Source: Methylosinus trichosporium OB3b (lineage in GTDB: Bacteria; Pseudomonadota; Alphaproteobacteria; Rhizobiales; Beijerinckiaceae). Taken from it: a stretch of DNA of 64,000 bases. This document shows, piece after piece, positions 8,018-16,919 of this stretch. The stretch spans positions 2,070,001 through 2,134,000 of the forward strand of contig NZ_CP023737.1 of assembly GCF_002752655.1 (NCBI RefSeq), read 5' to 3'. The notes under the pieces are model-generated. The model worked only from the letters and a program-made list of their open reading frames with translations, made no database searches and was not told where the DNA came from. Position numbers and translations under genes: made by a program. Numbering within the stretch: position 1 is the first letter of the stretch; every line of letters starts with the position of its first letter.

Positions 8018-9664
8018 TCACCCGCGCTCCGCCTCTCGCCGCCAGCGTATCAGCCCCGCCGTCGAGCCGTCGAGCGCGTCGAGCGGCGCGCTCGCATTCT
8101 CGACGATCGGCGCGAGCCGATTGGCCAGCTCCTTGCCGAGCTCCACGCCCCATTGGTCGAAAGGGTTGATGTCCCAGATCACCGATTGCACGAACACCTT
8201 GTGCTCATAGAGCGCGACGAGACGGCCGAGCGTGCGCGGATCGAGGCGTTTATAGAGCAGCACGCTGCTCGGCCGATCGCCGGAAAACACCTTGTGCGGC
8301 GCCAGCGCCTCGATCTCGGCCGCGCCGAGCCCCTGCGCCGCGAGCAGCGCCTTCACTTCGCCGAGCGTGCGCCCGCGCATAAAAGCTTCGCTCTGCGCGA
8401 GGCAGTTGGCGAACAAAAGCGCGTGATGATGGGCGTCGGCGTCGATCGGCTCGGCGGCGACGAGGAAATCGATCGGCGTGACGTCGGTTCCCTGATGCAA
8501 GAGTTGGAAGAAGGCGTGCTGGCCATTGGTGCCGGGCTCGCCGAAGATGATCGGCCCGGTGGCGAATTCGGCGACGCCGCCGTCGCGCGCCACCGCTTTG
8601 CCGTTCGACTCCATGTCGAGCTGCTGCAGATAGGCGGGAAAGCGCGCGAGGCGCTGATCATAGGGAATGACGGCGTGCGCCGCCCGGCCTTCGACATTGC
8701 GGTGGAACACGCCGATGAGCGCCATCAGCGCCGGAATATTGCGCTCGAGCGGCGCTTCGACGAAATGCGCGTCGATATCGGCGCCGCCGCGCAGGAACTC
8801 GGTGAAATGCTCGGGGCCGATGGCGATCGCCAGCGACAGGCCGATCGAGGACCACAGCGAATAGCGGCCGCCGACCCAATCCCAGAAGCCGAAGACGCGT
8901 GAGACGTCGACGCCGAAGGCGGCGACCTTGTCGAGCCGCGTCGAGACGGCGGCGAAATGCGACGCCACCGCCGCCTCGCCCAGCGCCTCGACGATGAAGG
9001 CGCGCGCGCTCTGCGCATTGGTCATCGTCTCCTGCGTCGTGAAGGTCTTGGACGAGACGATGAACAGGGCGCGGGCGGGATCGAGCGTCTTCAGCGTGTC
9101 GGCGAGATCGGCGCCGTCGACATTGGAGACGAAATGCGTGCGCGGGCCGCCTGCTGTGAAGGGCGAGAGCGCGCGCGCCGCCATGGCGGGGCCGAGATCG
9201 GACCCGCCAATGCCGATATTGACGATGTCGCTGAACGGCTCGCCGCGCGCGCCGCGCAGCGCTCCAGAGCGGACGGCGCGGGCGAAGTCATAGACCCTTG
9301 CCCGCTCCTGCGCGACCAGCCCGCGCACATCCTCGCCGCCGACGAGGAGCGGCCCCTGCCCGAGATCGCGCAGCGCCATATGAGCCGCCGCGCGATGCTC
9401 GGTCGAATTGACGGGCTCGCCCGCGAACAGCGCGGCCCGTCGCCCCTCGACATCAGCCGCGCGCGCCAGCGCGATCAGCAGCCCCAAAGTCTCGCGCGTG
9501 ACGCGGTGCTTGGAGAAATCGAACAGGAAATCGTCGAGCGCCACCGAGAAATTCGCGAAACGACCGGGATCGGCGGCGAACAGCTCCGTTGTTCGCTGCG
9601 TGCGCAGCATGCGCGCGTGATCCTGCAGCGCGGCCATCGCTTCGAGGACATTCGGACGAGACAT
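8018..9664 (-). CDS. pgi: Glucose-6-phosphate isomerase
   Basis: A 548-residue enzyme interconverting glucose-6-phosphate and fructose-6-phosphate in glycolysis and gluconeogenesis (cytosol). Both family signatures are visible: DWVGGRYSLWSSIGLSLAI mid-protein and the C-terminal SVIWDINPFDQWGVELGK. The phosphate-binding SSKTFTTQET and GGSDLGPAMA are also present. The ATG at 9664 (MSRPNVLEAM) gives normal family length; the frame stays open ~80 bp further upstream. No partner gene is adjacent. The upstream gene is divergent. Confidence 0.96.
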   Translation of the reverse strand: MSRPNVLEAMAALQDHARMLRTQRTTELFAADPGRFANFSVALDDFLFDFSKHRVTRETLGLLIALARAADVEGRRAALFAGEPVNSTEHRAAAHMALRDLGQGPLLVGGEDVRGLVAQERARVYDFARAVRSGALRGARGEPFSDIVNIGIGGSDLGPAMAARALSPFTAGGPRTHFVSNVDGADLADTLKTLDPARALFIVSSKTFTTQETMTNAQSARAFIVEALGEAAVASHFAAVSTRLDKVAAFGVDVSRVFGFWDWVGGRYSLWSSIGLSLAIAIGPEHFTEFLRGGADIDAHFVEAPLERNIPALMALIGVFHRNVEGRAAHAVIPYDQRLARFPAYLQQLDMESNGKAVARDGGVAEFATGPIIFGEPGTNGQHAFFQLLHQGTDVTPIDFLVAAEPIDADAHHHALLFANCLAQSEAFMRGRTLGEVKALLAAQGLGAAEIEALAPHKVFSGDRPSSVLLYKRLDPRTLGRLVALYEHKVFVQSVIWDINPFDQWGVELGKELANRLAPIVENASAPLDALDGSTAGLIRWRREAERG

Positions 9665-9855
9665 GCGCTTCCACCCCTTTGGCAAGTCGAGAGGCGATTC
9701 GCTCGCCGCCGCTCTATCTAACCCGAACGCGCCCCGCGGGAACATGGCGGGGCCCGCCCGACGGCAGAGCCAGCGGAAAGAGACCGACGACGCAGCCGCC
9801 CCTCGCGTTGATTTGTCACGCGCGGGATCGGCGCCGCCCTCGATTTCCGACTGTT

Positions 9856-9876
9856 ATGTGACAGTTGCATGTGACA
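9856..9876. promoter_or_regulatory. Direct repeat ATGTGACA x2, candidate regulator site
   Basis: ATGTGACA occurs at 9856-9863 and 9869-9876, one helical turn plus a little apart, in the 247-bp divergent region between pgi and the gene at 9912. The spacing suggests a tandem operator. No regulator is identified. Confidence 0.3.
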
Positions 9877-9911
9877 TTTGTATCGCTTCGATGACAGTCG
9901 GAGGGACCAGT

Positions 9912-10949
9912 ATGCGGCAGATTCCTTTCGTCGATGTGCGGGACGGCGGACCCATCGCCCATGCCGCGGCGCGCCTCGAGGCGGCGGCCGCGCTGCGCGA
10001 CGCCTGCCTCGCGCCGGCGCCGCGCTGGAGCCATGTCTGCCTCGCCCCGGTCGACCGTCTCGCCGCCGCCTGGCTGCGCAAATCGGGCTCCCTCTATCTG
10101 CGCGACCTCGAGCAAATCGCCGAGATCCTCGGGTTCCACGGCGCCGTCACGCTCAACATGTCCTATCTCTTCGCCTGCACGACCTCGGCCGACATCGGAC
10201 CGGGCGGCGCCCCGACGCTGCGCCGCTCGCTGGACTGGCCCTTTCGCGGCCTCGGCCGCGGCGTCGAGATCGCCTGGCAGCAGGGCCCGGCCGGCGGCTT
10301 CTACAATGTCACCTGGCCGGGCGCGGTCGGCGTGCTCACCGCCATGGCGCCGGGCCGCTTCGCCGCCGTCGTCAATCAGGCGCCGATGCGCCGCCGGCGC
10401 GACGGGCTCCTCGGCTTCCCCTTTGATTTCGCTCTCAATCTGCGCGACGCGCTGGCGCAGGAGAACGGCTGGCCGCCCGACCATCTGCTGCGCCTCGCCT
10501 TCGAGACCTGCCCGACCTTCGACGAGGCGGTGGCGCTGCTCGCGCGCGAGCCGCTGGCGCGGCCGGTGCTGTTCACTCTGACAGGAACGGCTCGGCACGA
10601 GATCGCGCTGATCGAGCGCACCGAGCGCGAGGCCCGGGTTCTGCGCGGCCCCGTGGTCGTCGCCAATGACTGGCAGCAGCCCGCCGCCGGCTGGAAGGCG
10701 CGCATGGGCTTTGAAAACAACGAGGCGCGCAAGGCTCTTTTGCGCACGACGCCGGCTTCGGCGCCGGCCTTCGCCTGGGCGGTTCCGCCGGTGCTGAACC
10801 ATACGACGCGGCTCGTCGTCGAGATGAGCGCGCGCGGCGCCGGCGAGCTCAGCGCGCGAGGCTATGAATGCGCGCCTTGGCGGAGCCTGCCCGAGCCGGC
10901 GACGCGCGATTTCCGCCTCGCCGACGGGGCAGCGGCGATCGCGGCGTGA
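9912..10949 (+). CDS. NAAA/acid-ceramidase-like Ntn hydrolase (C45/choloylglycine-hydrolase superfamily)
   Basis: A 345-residue protein; the ATG at 9912 follows GGAGG. The stretch ACTTSADIGPGG around Cys89, followed by LRRSLDWPFRGLGRG and FYNVTWPGAVGVLTAMAPG, mirrors the catalytic block of N-acylethanolamine amidase and acid ceramidase. There the Cys becomes the N-terminal nucleophile after self-cleavage, and an R.LD(Y/W)PF segment follows. The C-terminal part (RTEREARVLRGPVVVANDWQ) also fits the superfamily. No signal peptide is obvious. Substrate unknown (an N-acyl amide or lipid amide by inference). Intactness of the remaining catalytic residues was not checked by alignment. Confidence 0.65.
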   Translation: MRQIPFVDVRDGGPIAHAAARLEAAAALRDACLAPAPRWSHVCLAPVDRLAAAWLRKSGSLYLRDLEQIAEILGFHGAVTLNMSYLFACTTSADIGPGGAPTLRRSLDWPFRGLGRGVEIAWQQGPAGGFYNVTWPGAVGVLTAMAPGRFAAVVNQAPMRRRRDGLLGFPFDFALNLRDALAQENGWPPDHLLRLAFETCPTFDEAVALLAREPLARPVLFTLTGTARHEIALIERTEREARVLRGPVVVANDWQQPAAGWKARMGFENNEARKALLRTTPASAPAFAWAVPPVLNHTTRLVVEMSARGAGELSARGYECAPWRSLPEPATRDFRLADGAAAIAA

Positions 10950-10965
10950 GACGTCTCGGACAAGA

Positions 10966-10982
10966 GCGAGCCTGAAGCTCGC
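10966..10982. repeat. GCGAG-family palindromic repeat (17-bp variant)
   Basis: GCGAGCCTGAAGCTCGC lies between two plus-strand genes. It is one base shorter than the consensus copies elsewhere in the window. Confidence 0.65.
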
Positions 10983-11040
10983 ATTCGCGGCGATGTCCCC
11001 GCTGTCACGAAACTGTCGTTCGCGCGTTGAAAGAAAGGCC

Positions 11041-11964
11041 ATGGCCTATCTTCGCGCGCTCGCTTTTGTCCTGGCGATGACCGGGGCGTTCGTCTTCTTC
11101 GTTCCCGTCCAATGGCTGGCGCGCCGGCGCGGCTGGGCGATGCGGCATGGCGTCCAGACCGGCTTCTGCCGAACCATGTGCGCGATCATCGGCATAGAGG
11201 TGCGCGAGCATGGCCGTCCGCCGGAGGCGGCGCCGCGCTTCATCGTCGCCAATCACGTGTCCTGGACCGACATCATCGCTCTCGCCAGCCGCTACCCTCT
11301 GGTGTTCCTGGCCAAGCGCGAGGTCGCCTTCTGGCCGGTGCTCGGCTTTCTGGCGCGACTGCAGGGCACGGTGTTCGTCGATCGCGGCAACCGCCGGGCG
11401 ATCCCGATCGTCAACGCCGCTCTGGCGGAGCGGCTCGGCGCTGGAGACGACGTCGTCGTCTTCGCCGAAGGAACCTCGAGCGACGGCTCCGGCGTGCTGA
11501 AATTCAACGCCTCGCATTTCGCCATGCTGACAGACCTCGCCGAGGACGGCGCGGCGCCCGTTCTCGCCCCGGCGGCGATCGTCTACGCCTCGCGAAAACG
11601 GGGAGAAGCCGGCGGCTTCGACGCCGGCTGGTATGGCGATATGACTTTTCTTCCGCATTTGTGGAGCCTGATGAAGCGCGGCGGCGCAAAATGTCATATA
11701 TTGTGGGGCGAGGCGGTGGACCCGCGCGCCGGCGACCGCAAGGCACTGGCCCAGGCCACCGAGCAGCGCGTGCGCGCGCTCCTGGAAAGGGGCGTCGCGA
11801 AAGGGGGCGAGACCGCCCCGAGCAATGAGAGACGGCCCAGAGGAGAGCTGACATTTCCGATACGGCTTCGACATCCATCGCGCCTCTCCCGCTCGCGCCG
11901 AACGCCGCCGAGACATCGCCCGCGCGAACAAAAGCTTTCGTCAAATCCTACGGCTGCCAGATGA
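11041..11964 (+). CDS. plsC: 1-acyl-sn-glycerol-3-phosphate acyltransferase
   Basis: A protein of 307 residues that transfers an acyl chain to lysophosphatidic acid at the inner membrane to make phosphatidic acid. An N-terminal membrane anchor ([19 protein letters not shown]) precedes the acyltransferase block: NHVSWTD (HX4D), [22 protein letters not shown] and FAEGTSSDG. The ATG at 11041 is at the start of the hydrophobic anchor. The last ~37 codons overlap the start of miaB by about 110 bp. That Arg/Pro-rich tail (PRHRPREQ) looks like read-through rather than fold, so the real stop may have been lost. Confidence 0.85.
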   Translation: MAYLRALAFVLAMTGAFVFFVPVQWLARRRGWAMRHGVQTGFCRTMCAIIGIEVREHGRPPEAAPRFIVANHVSWTDIIALASRYPLVFLAKREVAFWPVLGFLARLQGTVFVDRGNRRAIPIVNAALAERLGAGDDVVVFAEGTSSDGSGVLKFNASHFAMLTDLAEDGAAPVLAPAAIVYASRKRGEAGGFDAGWYGDMTFLPHLWSLMKRGGAKCHILWGEAVDPRAGDRKALAQATEQRVRALLERGVAKGGETAPSNERRPRGELTFPIRLRHPSRLSRSRRTPPRHRPREQKLSSNPTAAR

Positions 11965-13274
11965 ACGTCTATGACGCCGAGCGCATGACGGATCTGCTCG
12001 CCGGGAGAGGCTATGGCGAAGCCGCGAGCGAGGACGACGCCGATCTCGTGGTGCTCAACACCTGCCATATTCGCGAGAAGGCGACCGACAAGGTCTATTC
12101 CGAGCTCGGCCGGCTCGCCCGACTCAAATCCGAGCGCGGCGCCGAGGGGCGGGACTTCCGCATCGTCGTCGCCGGCTGCGTCGCCCAGGCCGAGGGCGTC
12201 GAGGTGCTGCGCCGCCAACGCGCAGTGGATCTCGTCGTCGGCCCGCAGAGCTATCACCGGCTGGACGAATTGCTGACCCGCGCCGAGGCCGGCGAGCGCA
12301 TCGCCGAGACGGATTTCGCCGTCGCCGACAAATTCGCGGCGCTGCGCCGCGCGCCGATTCCGCGCGGCGTCACGGCCTTCGTCACGGCGCAGGAAGGATG
12401 CGACAAATTCTGCTCCTTTTGCGTCGTTCCCTACACGCGCGGAGCGGAAGTCTCGCGCTCGGTCGCCGAGATCGTCGCGGAGGCCGAGGCCCTCGCCGCC
12501 GCCGGCGTGCGCGAGATCACCATCATCGGCCAGAACGTCAACGCTTATCGCGGCGAGGACGAAAATGGCGCGCCCGCGACGCTGCCCCGGCTGCTGGCGC
12601 GTCTCTCCCGTATCGAAGGCGTCACGCGGCTGCGCTACACCACGAGCCATCCGATCGATATGGATCAGGAGCTGATCGACGCCCATGCATCCCTTCCGAT
12701 GCTGGCGCCCTTCGTGCATCTTCCTGTGCAATCGGGCTCGAATCGCGTTTTGAGAGCGATGAACCGGCGCCACGACGCAGATTTTTATCTCGACATCGTC
12801 GCCCGGCTGCGCGCGGCGCGCCCCGATATTGCGCTTTCCTCGGACTTCATCGTCGGCTTTCCGGGCGAGACCGACGCCGATTTCGAGGCGACGCTCGCCC
12901 TTATCCGGGCGGTCGGCTTCGCCTCGAGCTTCTCCTTCAAATATTCGCCGCGGCCGGGCACGCCGGGCGCCGAGCGCGACGACCAGATCGCCGAAGACGT
13001 CAAATCCGAGCGGCTCGCGGCGCTGCAGGCGCTGCTCGAGCAGCAGCGGCAGGCGTTCAACGCCGCCACCGTCGGCCGCACAGTCGAGACTTTGTTCGAG
13101 AAGCCGGGCCGGCACGGGGGTCAAATCGCCGGCAAGAGCCCCTATATGCAAGCGGTTCACGCGAGCGGCGGCCCGGAGCTGATCGGCTCGATTCTGCCGG
13201 TAACGATCGTCGCCGCCGGCTCCAACTCGCTCGCCGGAACCATCGGCGAGCCCATGCGGGAGGGGGCCCTGTGA
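11853..13274 (+). CDS. miaB: tRNA-2-methylthio-N6-dimethylallyladenosine synthase, apparent ATT start
   Basis: A radical-SAM methylthiotransferase modifying A37 of tRNAs reading UNN codons. The N-terminal cluster cysteines are in [16 protein letters not shown] and VAGCVAQ. The radical SAM motif is [10 protein letters not shown]-terminal TRAM region is present, giving 473 residues in total. The first in-frame ATG (11961) lies after the essential first Cys (YGCQ), so it cannot be the start. Between the in-frame stop at 11826-11828 and 11961 there is no ATG, GTG or TTG. ATT at 11853 follows AGGAGA at ideal spacing and begins ISDTAST. It heads the coupled miaB-phoH-ybeY-corC cluster. Confidence 0.9.
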   Translation: MSDTASTSIAPLPLAPNAAETSPARTKAFVKSYGCQMNVYDAERMTDLLAGRGYGEAASEDDADLVVLNTCHIREKATDKVYSELGRLARLKSERGAEGRDFRIVVAGCVAQAEGVEVLRRQRAVDLVVGPQSYHRLDELLTRAEAGERIAETDFAVADKFAALRRAPIPRGVTAFVTAQEGCDKFCSFCVVPYTRGAEVSRSVAEIVAEAEALAAAGVREITIIGQNVNAYRGEDENGAPATLPRLLARLSRIEGVTRLRYTTSHPIDMDQELIDAHASLPMLAPFVHLPVQSGSNRVLRAMNRRHDADFYLDIVARLRAARPDIALSSDFIVGFPGETDADFEATLALIRAVGFASSFSFKYSPRPGTPGAERDDQIAEDVKSERLAALQALLEQQRQAFNAATVGRTVETLFEKPGRHGGQIAGKSPYMQAVHASGGPELIGSILPVTIVAAGSNSLAGTIGEPMREGAL

Positions 13275-14317
13275 GGCTACAGCGCGAGCCCAAGCTGTTC
13301 GAGCAGCCGGATGCGCCGCGTCCCGGCGAGCCGGAAGCCGAGATCACGCTCGCCTTCGAGGACAATCGCTACGCGTCGCTGGTCTTCGGCCTCTATGACC
13401 AGCATCTCGCCAAGATCGAGCGCAAGCTCGACATCGCCTGCTTCGCCAATGGCAATCACGTCACGCTGAAGGGCCGAGCGGAGGCCTGCGAGCACGGCCG
13501 CCGCGTGCTGGAGATTCTCTACGGCCGGGTGCAGCTCGGCCAGACCGTCGGGCTCGGCGACGTCGACGGCGCCATTCAGGAATGCGCCCGCCAGGGCACG
13601 CTGTTTCCCGAGGCCGAGTCCGGCCGCGCCGTGTTCGAGCAGATTTCGACGCGCCGCCGCGGCCCGGTGCGCGCTCGCAATCTGGCGCAGGACCTCTATC
13701 TTCGCGCGCTCAAGCGCCATGAGCTGGTGTTCGCCGAAGGACCGGCCGGCACCGGCAAGACGTGGCTCGCTGTCGGCCACGCCGTCTCTTTGCTCGAGCA
13801 AGGCGCGGTGGAGCGGATCATCCTCTCACGCCCGGCGGTGGAGGCCGGCGAGCGCCTGGGCTTCCTGCCCGGCGACATGCGCGAGAAGGTCGATCCTTAT
13901 CTGCGCCCCATTTATGATGGTCTGCACGACTTCATGGACCCGCGCATGGTGGAGCGCGGCATTCAGACCGGCATGATCGAGGTCGCCCCGCTCGCCTTCA
14001 TGCGTGGGCGCACGCTGACCAAGGCCTGCGTCTTGCTTGACGAGGCGCAGAACGCCACCTCGATGCAGATGAAAATGTTTTTGACCCGTTTGGGCGAAGG
14101 ATCGCGTATGATCGTCAATGGCGATCCTTCGCAGACCGACCTGCCGCCCGGCCAGAAATCCGGCTTGAGCGAGGCGATCGCTCTGCTCTCGACTATCGAG
14201 GGCGTCGGCCGGGTCAAATTCGCCGAGGGCGACGTGGTGCGCCACGACCTCGTGCGGCAGATCGTCGGCGCCTATGAGGCGGCCGGACGGGAAAGAGCAA
14301 AGTCTCGGGAGCCATGA
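13271..14317 (+). CDS. PhoH-like ATPase
   Basis: A 348-residue cytosolic P-loop ATPase of the PhoH/YbeZ type, thought to act with YbeY in rRNA and RNA metabolism. Walker A is GPAGTGKTW near residue 157, Walker B is CVLLDEAQN, and the sensor region [12 protein letters not shown] is conserved. The N-terminal ~100 residues carry a KH-like single-stranded nucleic acid domain ([13 protein letters not shown]). The start is GTG at 13271, overlapping the miaB stop (GTGA), after a G-rich ribosome site. The gene ends in an ATGA overlap with ybeY, so translation is coupled along the cluster. Confidence 0.93.
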   Translation: MRLQREPKLFEQPDAPRPGEPEAEITLAFEDNRYASLVFGLYDQHLAKIERKLDIACFANGNHVTLKGRAEACEHGRRVLEILYGRVQLGQTVGLGDVDGAIQECARQGTLFPEAESGRAVFEQISTRRRGPVRARNLAQDLYLRALKRHELVFAEGPAGTGKTWLAVGHAVSLLEQGAVERIILSRPAVEAGERLGFLPGDMREKVDPYLRPIYDGLHDFMDPRMVERGIQTGMIEVAPLAFMRGRTLTKACVLLDEAQNATSMQMKMFLTRLGEGSRMIVNGDPSQTDLPPGQKSGLSEAIALLSTIEGVGRVKFAEGDVVRHDLVRQIVGAYEAAGRERAKSREP

Positions 14318-14820
14318 GCCCTTCGATCGACATCATCGTCACGGCCCCCTGCTGGGAGCAGCAGACGGGCCTCGACGAGCTGACGCAGAGTACCGTGCGC
14401 GGCTGCGTCGCCGTCACGGCGGCGCGGCTCGCGCAAGATTGCGAGCTGAGCGTTAATTTCACCGATGACGCGACGATCCGCGAATTGAACGCGCAATGGC
14501 GCGGGATCGACAAGCCCACCAATGTGCTCTCCTTCGAGACGCCCGGCCCGCTGGCGCGACGGCTGTCGCTCGGCGACATAGTGATCGCCCATGAGACCGT
14601 CGCGCGAGAGGCGGACGAGCAGGGCAAGAGCTTCGAGGCGCATCTCACCCATTTGATCATCCACGGATTTCTGCATCTGATCGGCTATGACCATCAGGCC
14701 GCGCGCGAGGCCGAGGAGATGGAGGCGCTGGAGCGCCGCATCGCCGCCACGCTCGGCCTCGCCGATCCTTACGAAGGCTCCGACCTCGTGGACGGAGCTT
14801 CCACAATGGGGAACCGCTGA
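14314..14820 (+). CDS. ybeY: Endoribonuclease YbeY (rRNA maturation factor)
   Basis: A 168-residue metalloprotein needed for 16S rRNA 3'-end processing and ribosome quality control. The zinc motif HLIIHGFLHLIGYDH gives H-x3-H-x5-H near residues 111-125. Upstream, LNAQWRGIDKPTNVLSF is the family hallmark. The start ATG overlaps the phoH stop by four bases. The next gene starts 5 bp after the stop. Confidence 0.95.
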   Translation: MSPSIDIIVTAPCWEQQTGLDELTQSTVRGCVAVTAARLAQDCELSVNFTDDATIRELNAQWRGIDKPTNVLSFETPGPLARRLSLGDIVIAHETVAREADEQGKSFEAHLTHLIIHGFLHLIGYDHQAAREAEEMEALERRIAATLGLADPYEGSDLVDGASTMGNR

Positions 14821-14825
14821 CGGCA

Positions 14826-15800
14826 ATGTCCAGGATCGATAATGGCGAGCATGTGGGCTCGCGGCGGGGCGAGCCGCGGGTCGGCATCGTCGACCGGCTG
14901 CGCGCCCTCATCGGCTTCGGCTCCGCCTCCGTGCGCGAGGACATCGAGGAGGCGCTGGAGGACGCGACCGGCGACGTCACGCCACATGAGCGCGTGCTGC
15001 TGAAGAATGTGCTGGCGCTGCATGATCTGCGCGTCGCCGACGCCATGGTGCCGCGCGCCGACATCGTCGCCGTCGGCCAGGATGCGACGCTGGGCGAAAC
15101 CCTGGCGCTGTTCCGCAACGCCGGCCATTCGCGTCTGCCGGTCTATGGCGACACGCTCGACGATCCGCGCGGCATGATCCACATCCGCGATTTCGTCGAT
15201 TATCTCGCCTCGCTGGCCGAGCGCGCCGAGCCGGCGGCGGCCGCGCCCAAAGGGGACGCGCAAGACCATGCGTCGATGGAGCATGCGCCGACCGCCTCGC
15301 TCGCCGCGATCGACTTCTCCACGCCGCTCTCGACCGTCGACGTGCTGAAGCCGGTGCTCTATGTGCCGCCGTCCATGCCGGCGCTCGACCTGCTCGTGAA
15401 GATGCAGGCGACGCACACCCATCTCGCCCTCGTCATCGACGAATATGGCGGCACGCATGGGCTCGCGACGATGGAGGATATCGTCGAGATGATCGTCGGC
15501 GACATCGAGGACGAGCATGACATCGACGAGGAGCCGCGCATCGAGACGGTCTCCGAGGGCGTCTATATGATCGACGCCAAGGCCGATCTCGAGGAGGTCT
15601 CGCGTCGGCTCGGCGTGGATTTCACGCCGGAGGAGAACGGCGCCGAGGTGACGACGCTCGGCGGCCTCGTCGCCTCGCTCGCCGGCCATGTGCCGATGCG
15701 CGGCGAGATCGTGCCGGCGCCGGTCGAGGGCTGGGAGTTCGAGATCGTCGACGCCGATCCGCGCCGCGTCGGCCGGCTGCTGGTGCATGCGCCGAAATAG
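14826..15800 (+). CDS. CorC/HlyC family CBS-domain protein (hemolysin-like)
   Basis: A 324-residue soluble protein. Two CBS domains (about residues 70-130 and 165-225: VADAMVPRADIVAV, HSRLPVYGDTLDDPRGMIH, THLALVIDEYGGTHGLATME) are followed by a CorC/HlyC C-terminal domain (ENGAEVTTLGGLVASLAGHVPMRG). No membrane domain precedes them, so this is the short CorC type rather than a full DUF21 transporter. Relatives are linked to magnesium/cobalt efflux. In many alphaproteobacteria lnt follows; here a repeat fragment and an unrelated gene follow instead. Confidence 0.88.
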   Translation: MSRIDNGEHVGSRRGEPRVGIVDRLRALIGFGSASVREDIEEALEDATGDVTPHERVLLKNVLALHDLRVADAMVPRADIVAVGQDATLGETLALFRNAGHSRLPVYGDTLDDPRGMIHIRDFVDYLASLAERAEPAAAAPKGDAQDHASMEHAPTASLAAIDFSTPLSTVDVLKPVLYVPPSMPALDLLVKMQATHTHLALVIDEYGGTHGLATMEDIVEMIVGDIEDEHDIDEEPRIETVSEGVYMIDAKADLEEVSRRLGVDFTPEENGAEVTTLGGLVASLAGHVPMRGEIVPAPVEGWEFEIVDADPRRVGRLLVHAPK

Positions 15801-15818
15801 ACGGTGACGGGCGGCAGC

Positions 15819-15845
15819 TCCCTTCGCCCGCAAGCGGGAGAAGGA
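15819..15845. repeat. Fragment of CTTCTCCC-type dispersed repeat
   Basis: CCCTTCGCCCGCAAGCGGGA and the following GAAGGAGCGCGCGTCGAG match the outer part of the repeat seen at 7755 and 21188-21260. It sits in the 69-bp gap between corC and the sulfotransferase gene. Confidence 0.55.
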
Positions 15846-15869
15846 GCGCGCGTCGAGATCCTTCGAAAC

Positions 15870-16919
15870 ATGCGCAAGCAGATCATCTTCCACATCGGGC
15901 TCGAAAAAACCGGCACCAGCGCGTTGCAGCGCTTCTGCCATGCGCATCGCCGCGCCCTCGCCGCGCGCGGCGTGCTCTATCCGACGCGCAACCTCGCCTT
16001 CTCGCGCCAGAGCCGCAATCATGCGGCGCTCGTCGCCGGCTATTACGAAGACACCGGCTGGGCCGATTATCATCTCACGCGCTCGTGGAAGACCTGCCGG
16101 CGCGTCGTCGCTTCGCTCGTCGATGAGATCGAGCGCGACTCGGCGCCGACCGCGCTCGTCAGCGCCGAGCATTTGTCCTCGCGGCTCTATCCCTTCCAGA
16201 TCGAACGGCTCGCCGAGGACTTCAAAGGTTTCGACTGCCGCATCGTCCTCGTGCTGCGTCCCCATGAGGAGCGCGTCTATTCGGCCTATTCCAGCACGAT
16301 CCGCGCCGGCCGCGGCCTGACGCTCGACGCCTTCGTCGACGAGCTGCTGCTTCCCGCGAACTGGTATTGCCGCTACGCCGAAACCATCGCGCGCTGGCGC
16401 AATGTGCTCGGCGCCGAGCGGCTCACGATTCTCCCCTTCCACAAAACGCGCGACATCGTCGATCTGCTGTGGACGGACATGCTCGGCCTCGACGGCGCGC
16501 CGCCGCGGCGCGGCGAGCGCATCAACGCCGACCCCGGCGCGAGCGCGCTCGAGGCGATGCGCCGCGTCAATGAGATCATCGGCGACCGCGAGGCTTTTCC
16601 GCGCCGCGGCTATGCTCGGCATTTGCTGCTGACGCTGGCGCGCGCCGCGATTCTGCGCTCGCTCGCGAAGACGCCGCGACGCGCCGATGATCGGCTGCGC
16701 GTCGAAGGCGAGCGGCGCGCGCGCCTCGCCGCGCTCGTCGACGAAGATATTGCGCAGCTCGCCGCGCTCACGTCGGTCGAGCTGCCGCGAATGGGCGATG
16801 TCGCCGACGCGGATCGCGCCGCGGCGGCCGTGATCGAGGAGCGCGCGACGCGCCTGCTGAAGGAGCGCCGCCTCGTCGCCGCGAGCCTCGCGCTCGCGAA
16901 ACGATTCGCTCAGCTATAG
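15870..16919 (+). CDS. Sulfotransferase-like protein
   Basis: A 349-residue protein beginning MRKQIIFHIGLEKTGTSALQ, a 5'-phosphosulfate loop typical of PAPS-dependent sulfotransferases. It is followed by VLRPHEERVYSAYSS, which corresponds to the 3'-phosphate-binding R..(D/E)...S segment. The rest (NWYCRYAETIARWRNVLG, LTILPFHKTRDIV) fits bacterial carbohydrate or lipid sulfotransferases. Starting at 15870 removes a repeat-derived leader. The substrate is unknown. It overlaps the tail of the convergent gene by 10 bp. Confidence 0.7.
   Translation: MRKQIIFHIGLEKTGTSALQRFCHAHRRALAARGVLYPTRNLAFSRQSRNHAALVAGYYEDTGWADYHLTRSWKTCRRVVASLVDEIERDSAPTALVSAEHLSSRLYPFQIERLAEDFKGFDCRIVLVLRPHEERVYSAYSSTIRAGRGLTLDAFVDELLLPANWYCRYAETIARWRNVLGAERLTILPFHKTRDIVDLLWTDMLGLDGAPPRRGERINADPGASALEAMRRVNEIIGDREAFPRRGYARHLLLTLARAAILRSLAKTPRRADDRLRVEGERRARLAALVDEDIAQLAALTSVELPRMGDVADADRAAAAVIEERATRLLKERRLVAASLALAKRFAQL

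Noticed and set aside
11961..13274. miaB starting at the first ATG (11961)
   Set aside because: This would remove the essential N-terminal Cys in SYGCQ; the conserved coding sequence clearly continues upstream.
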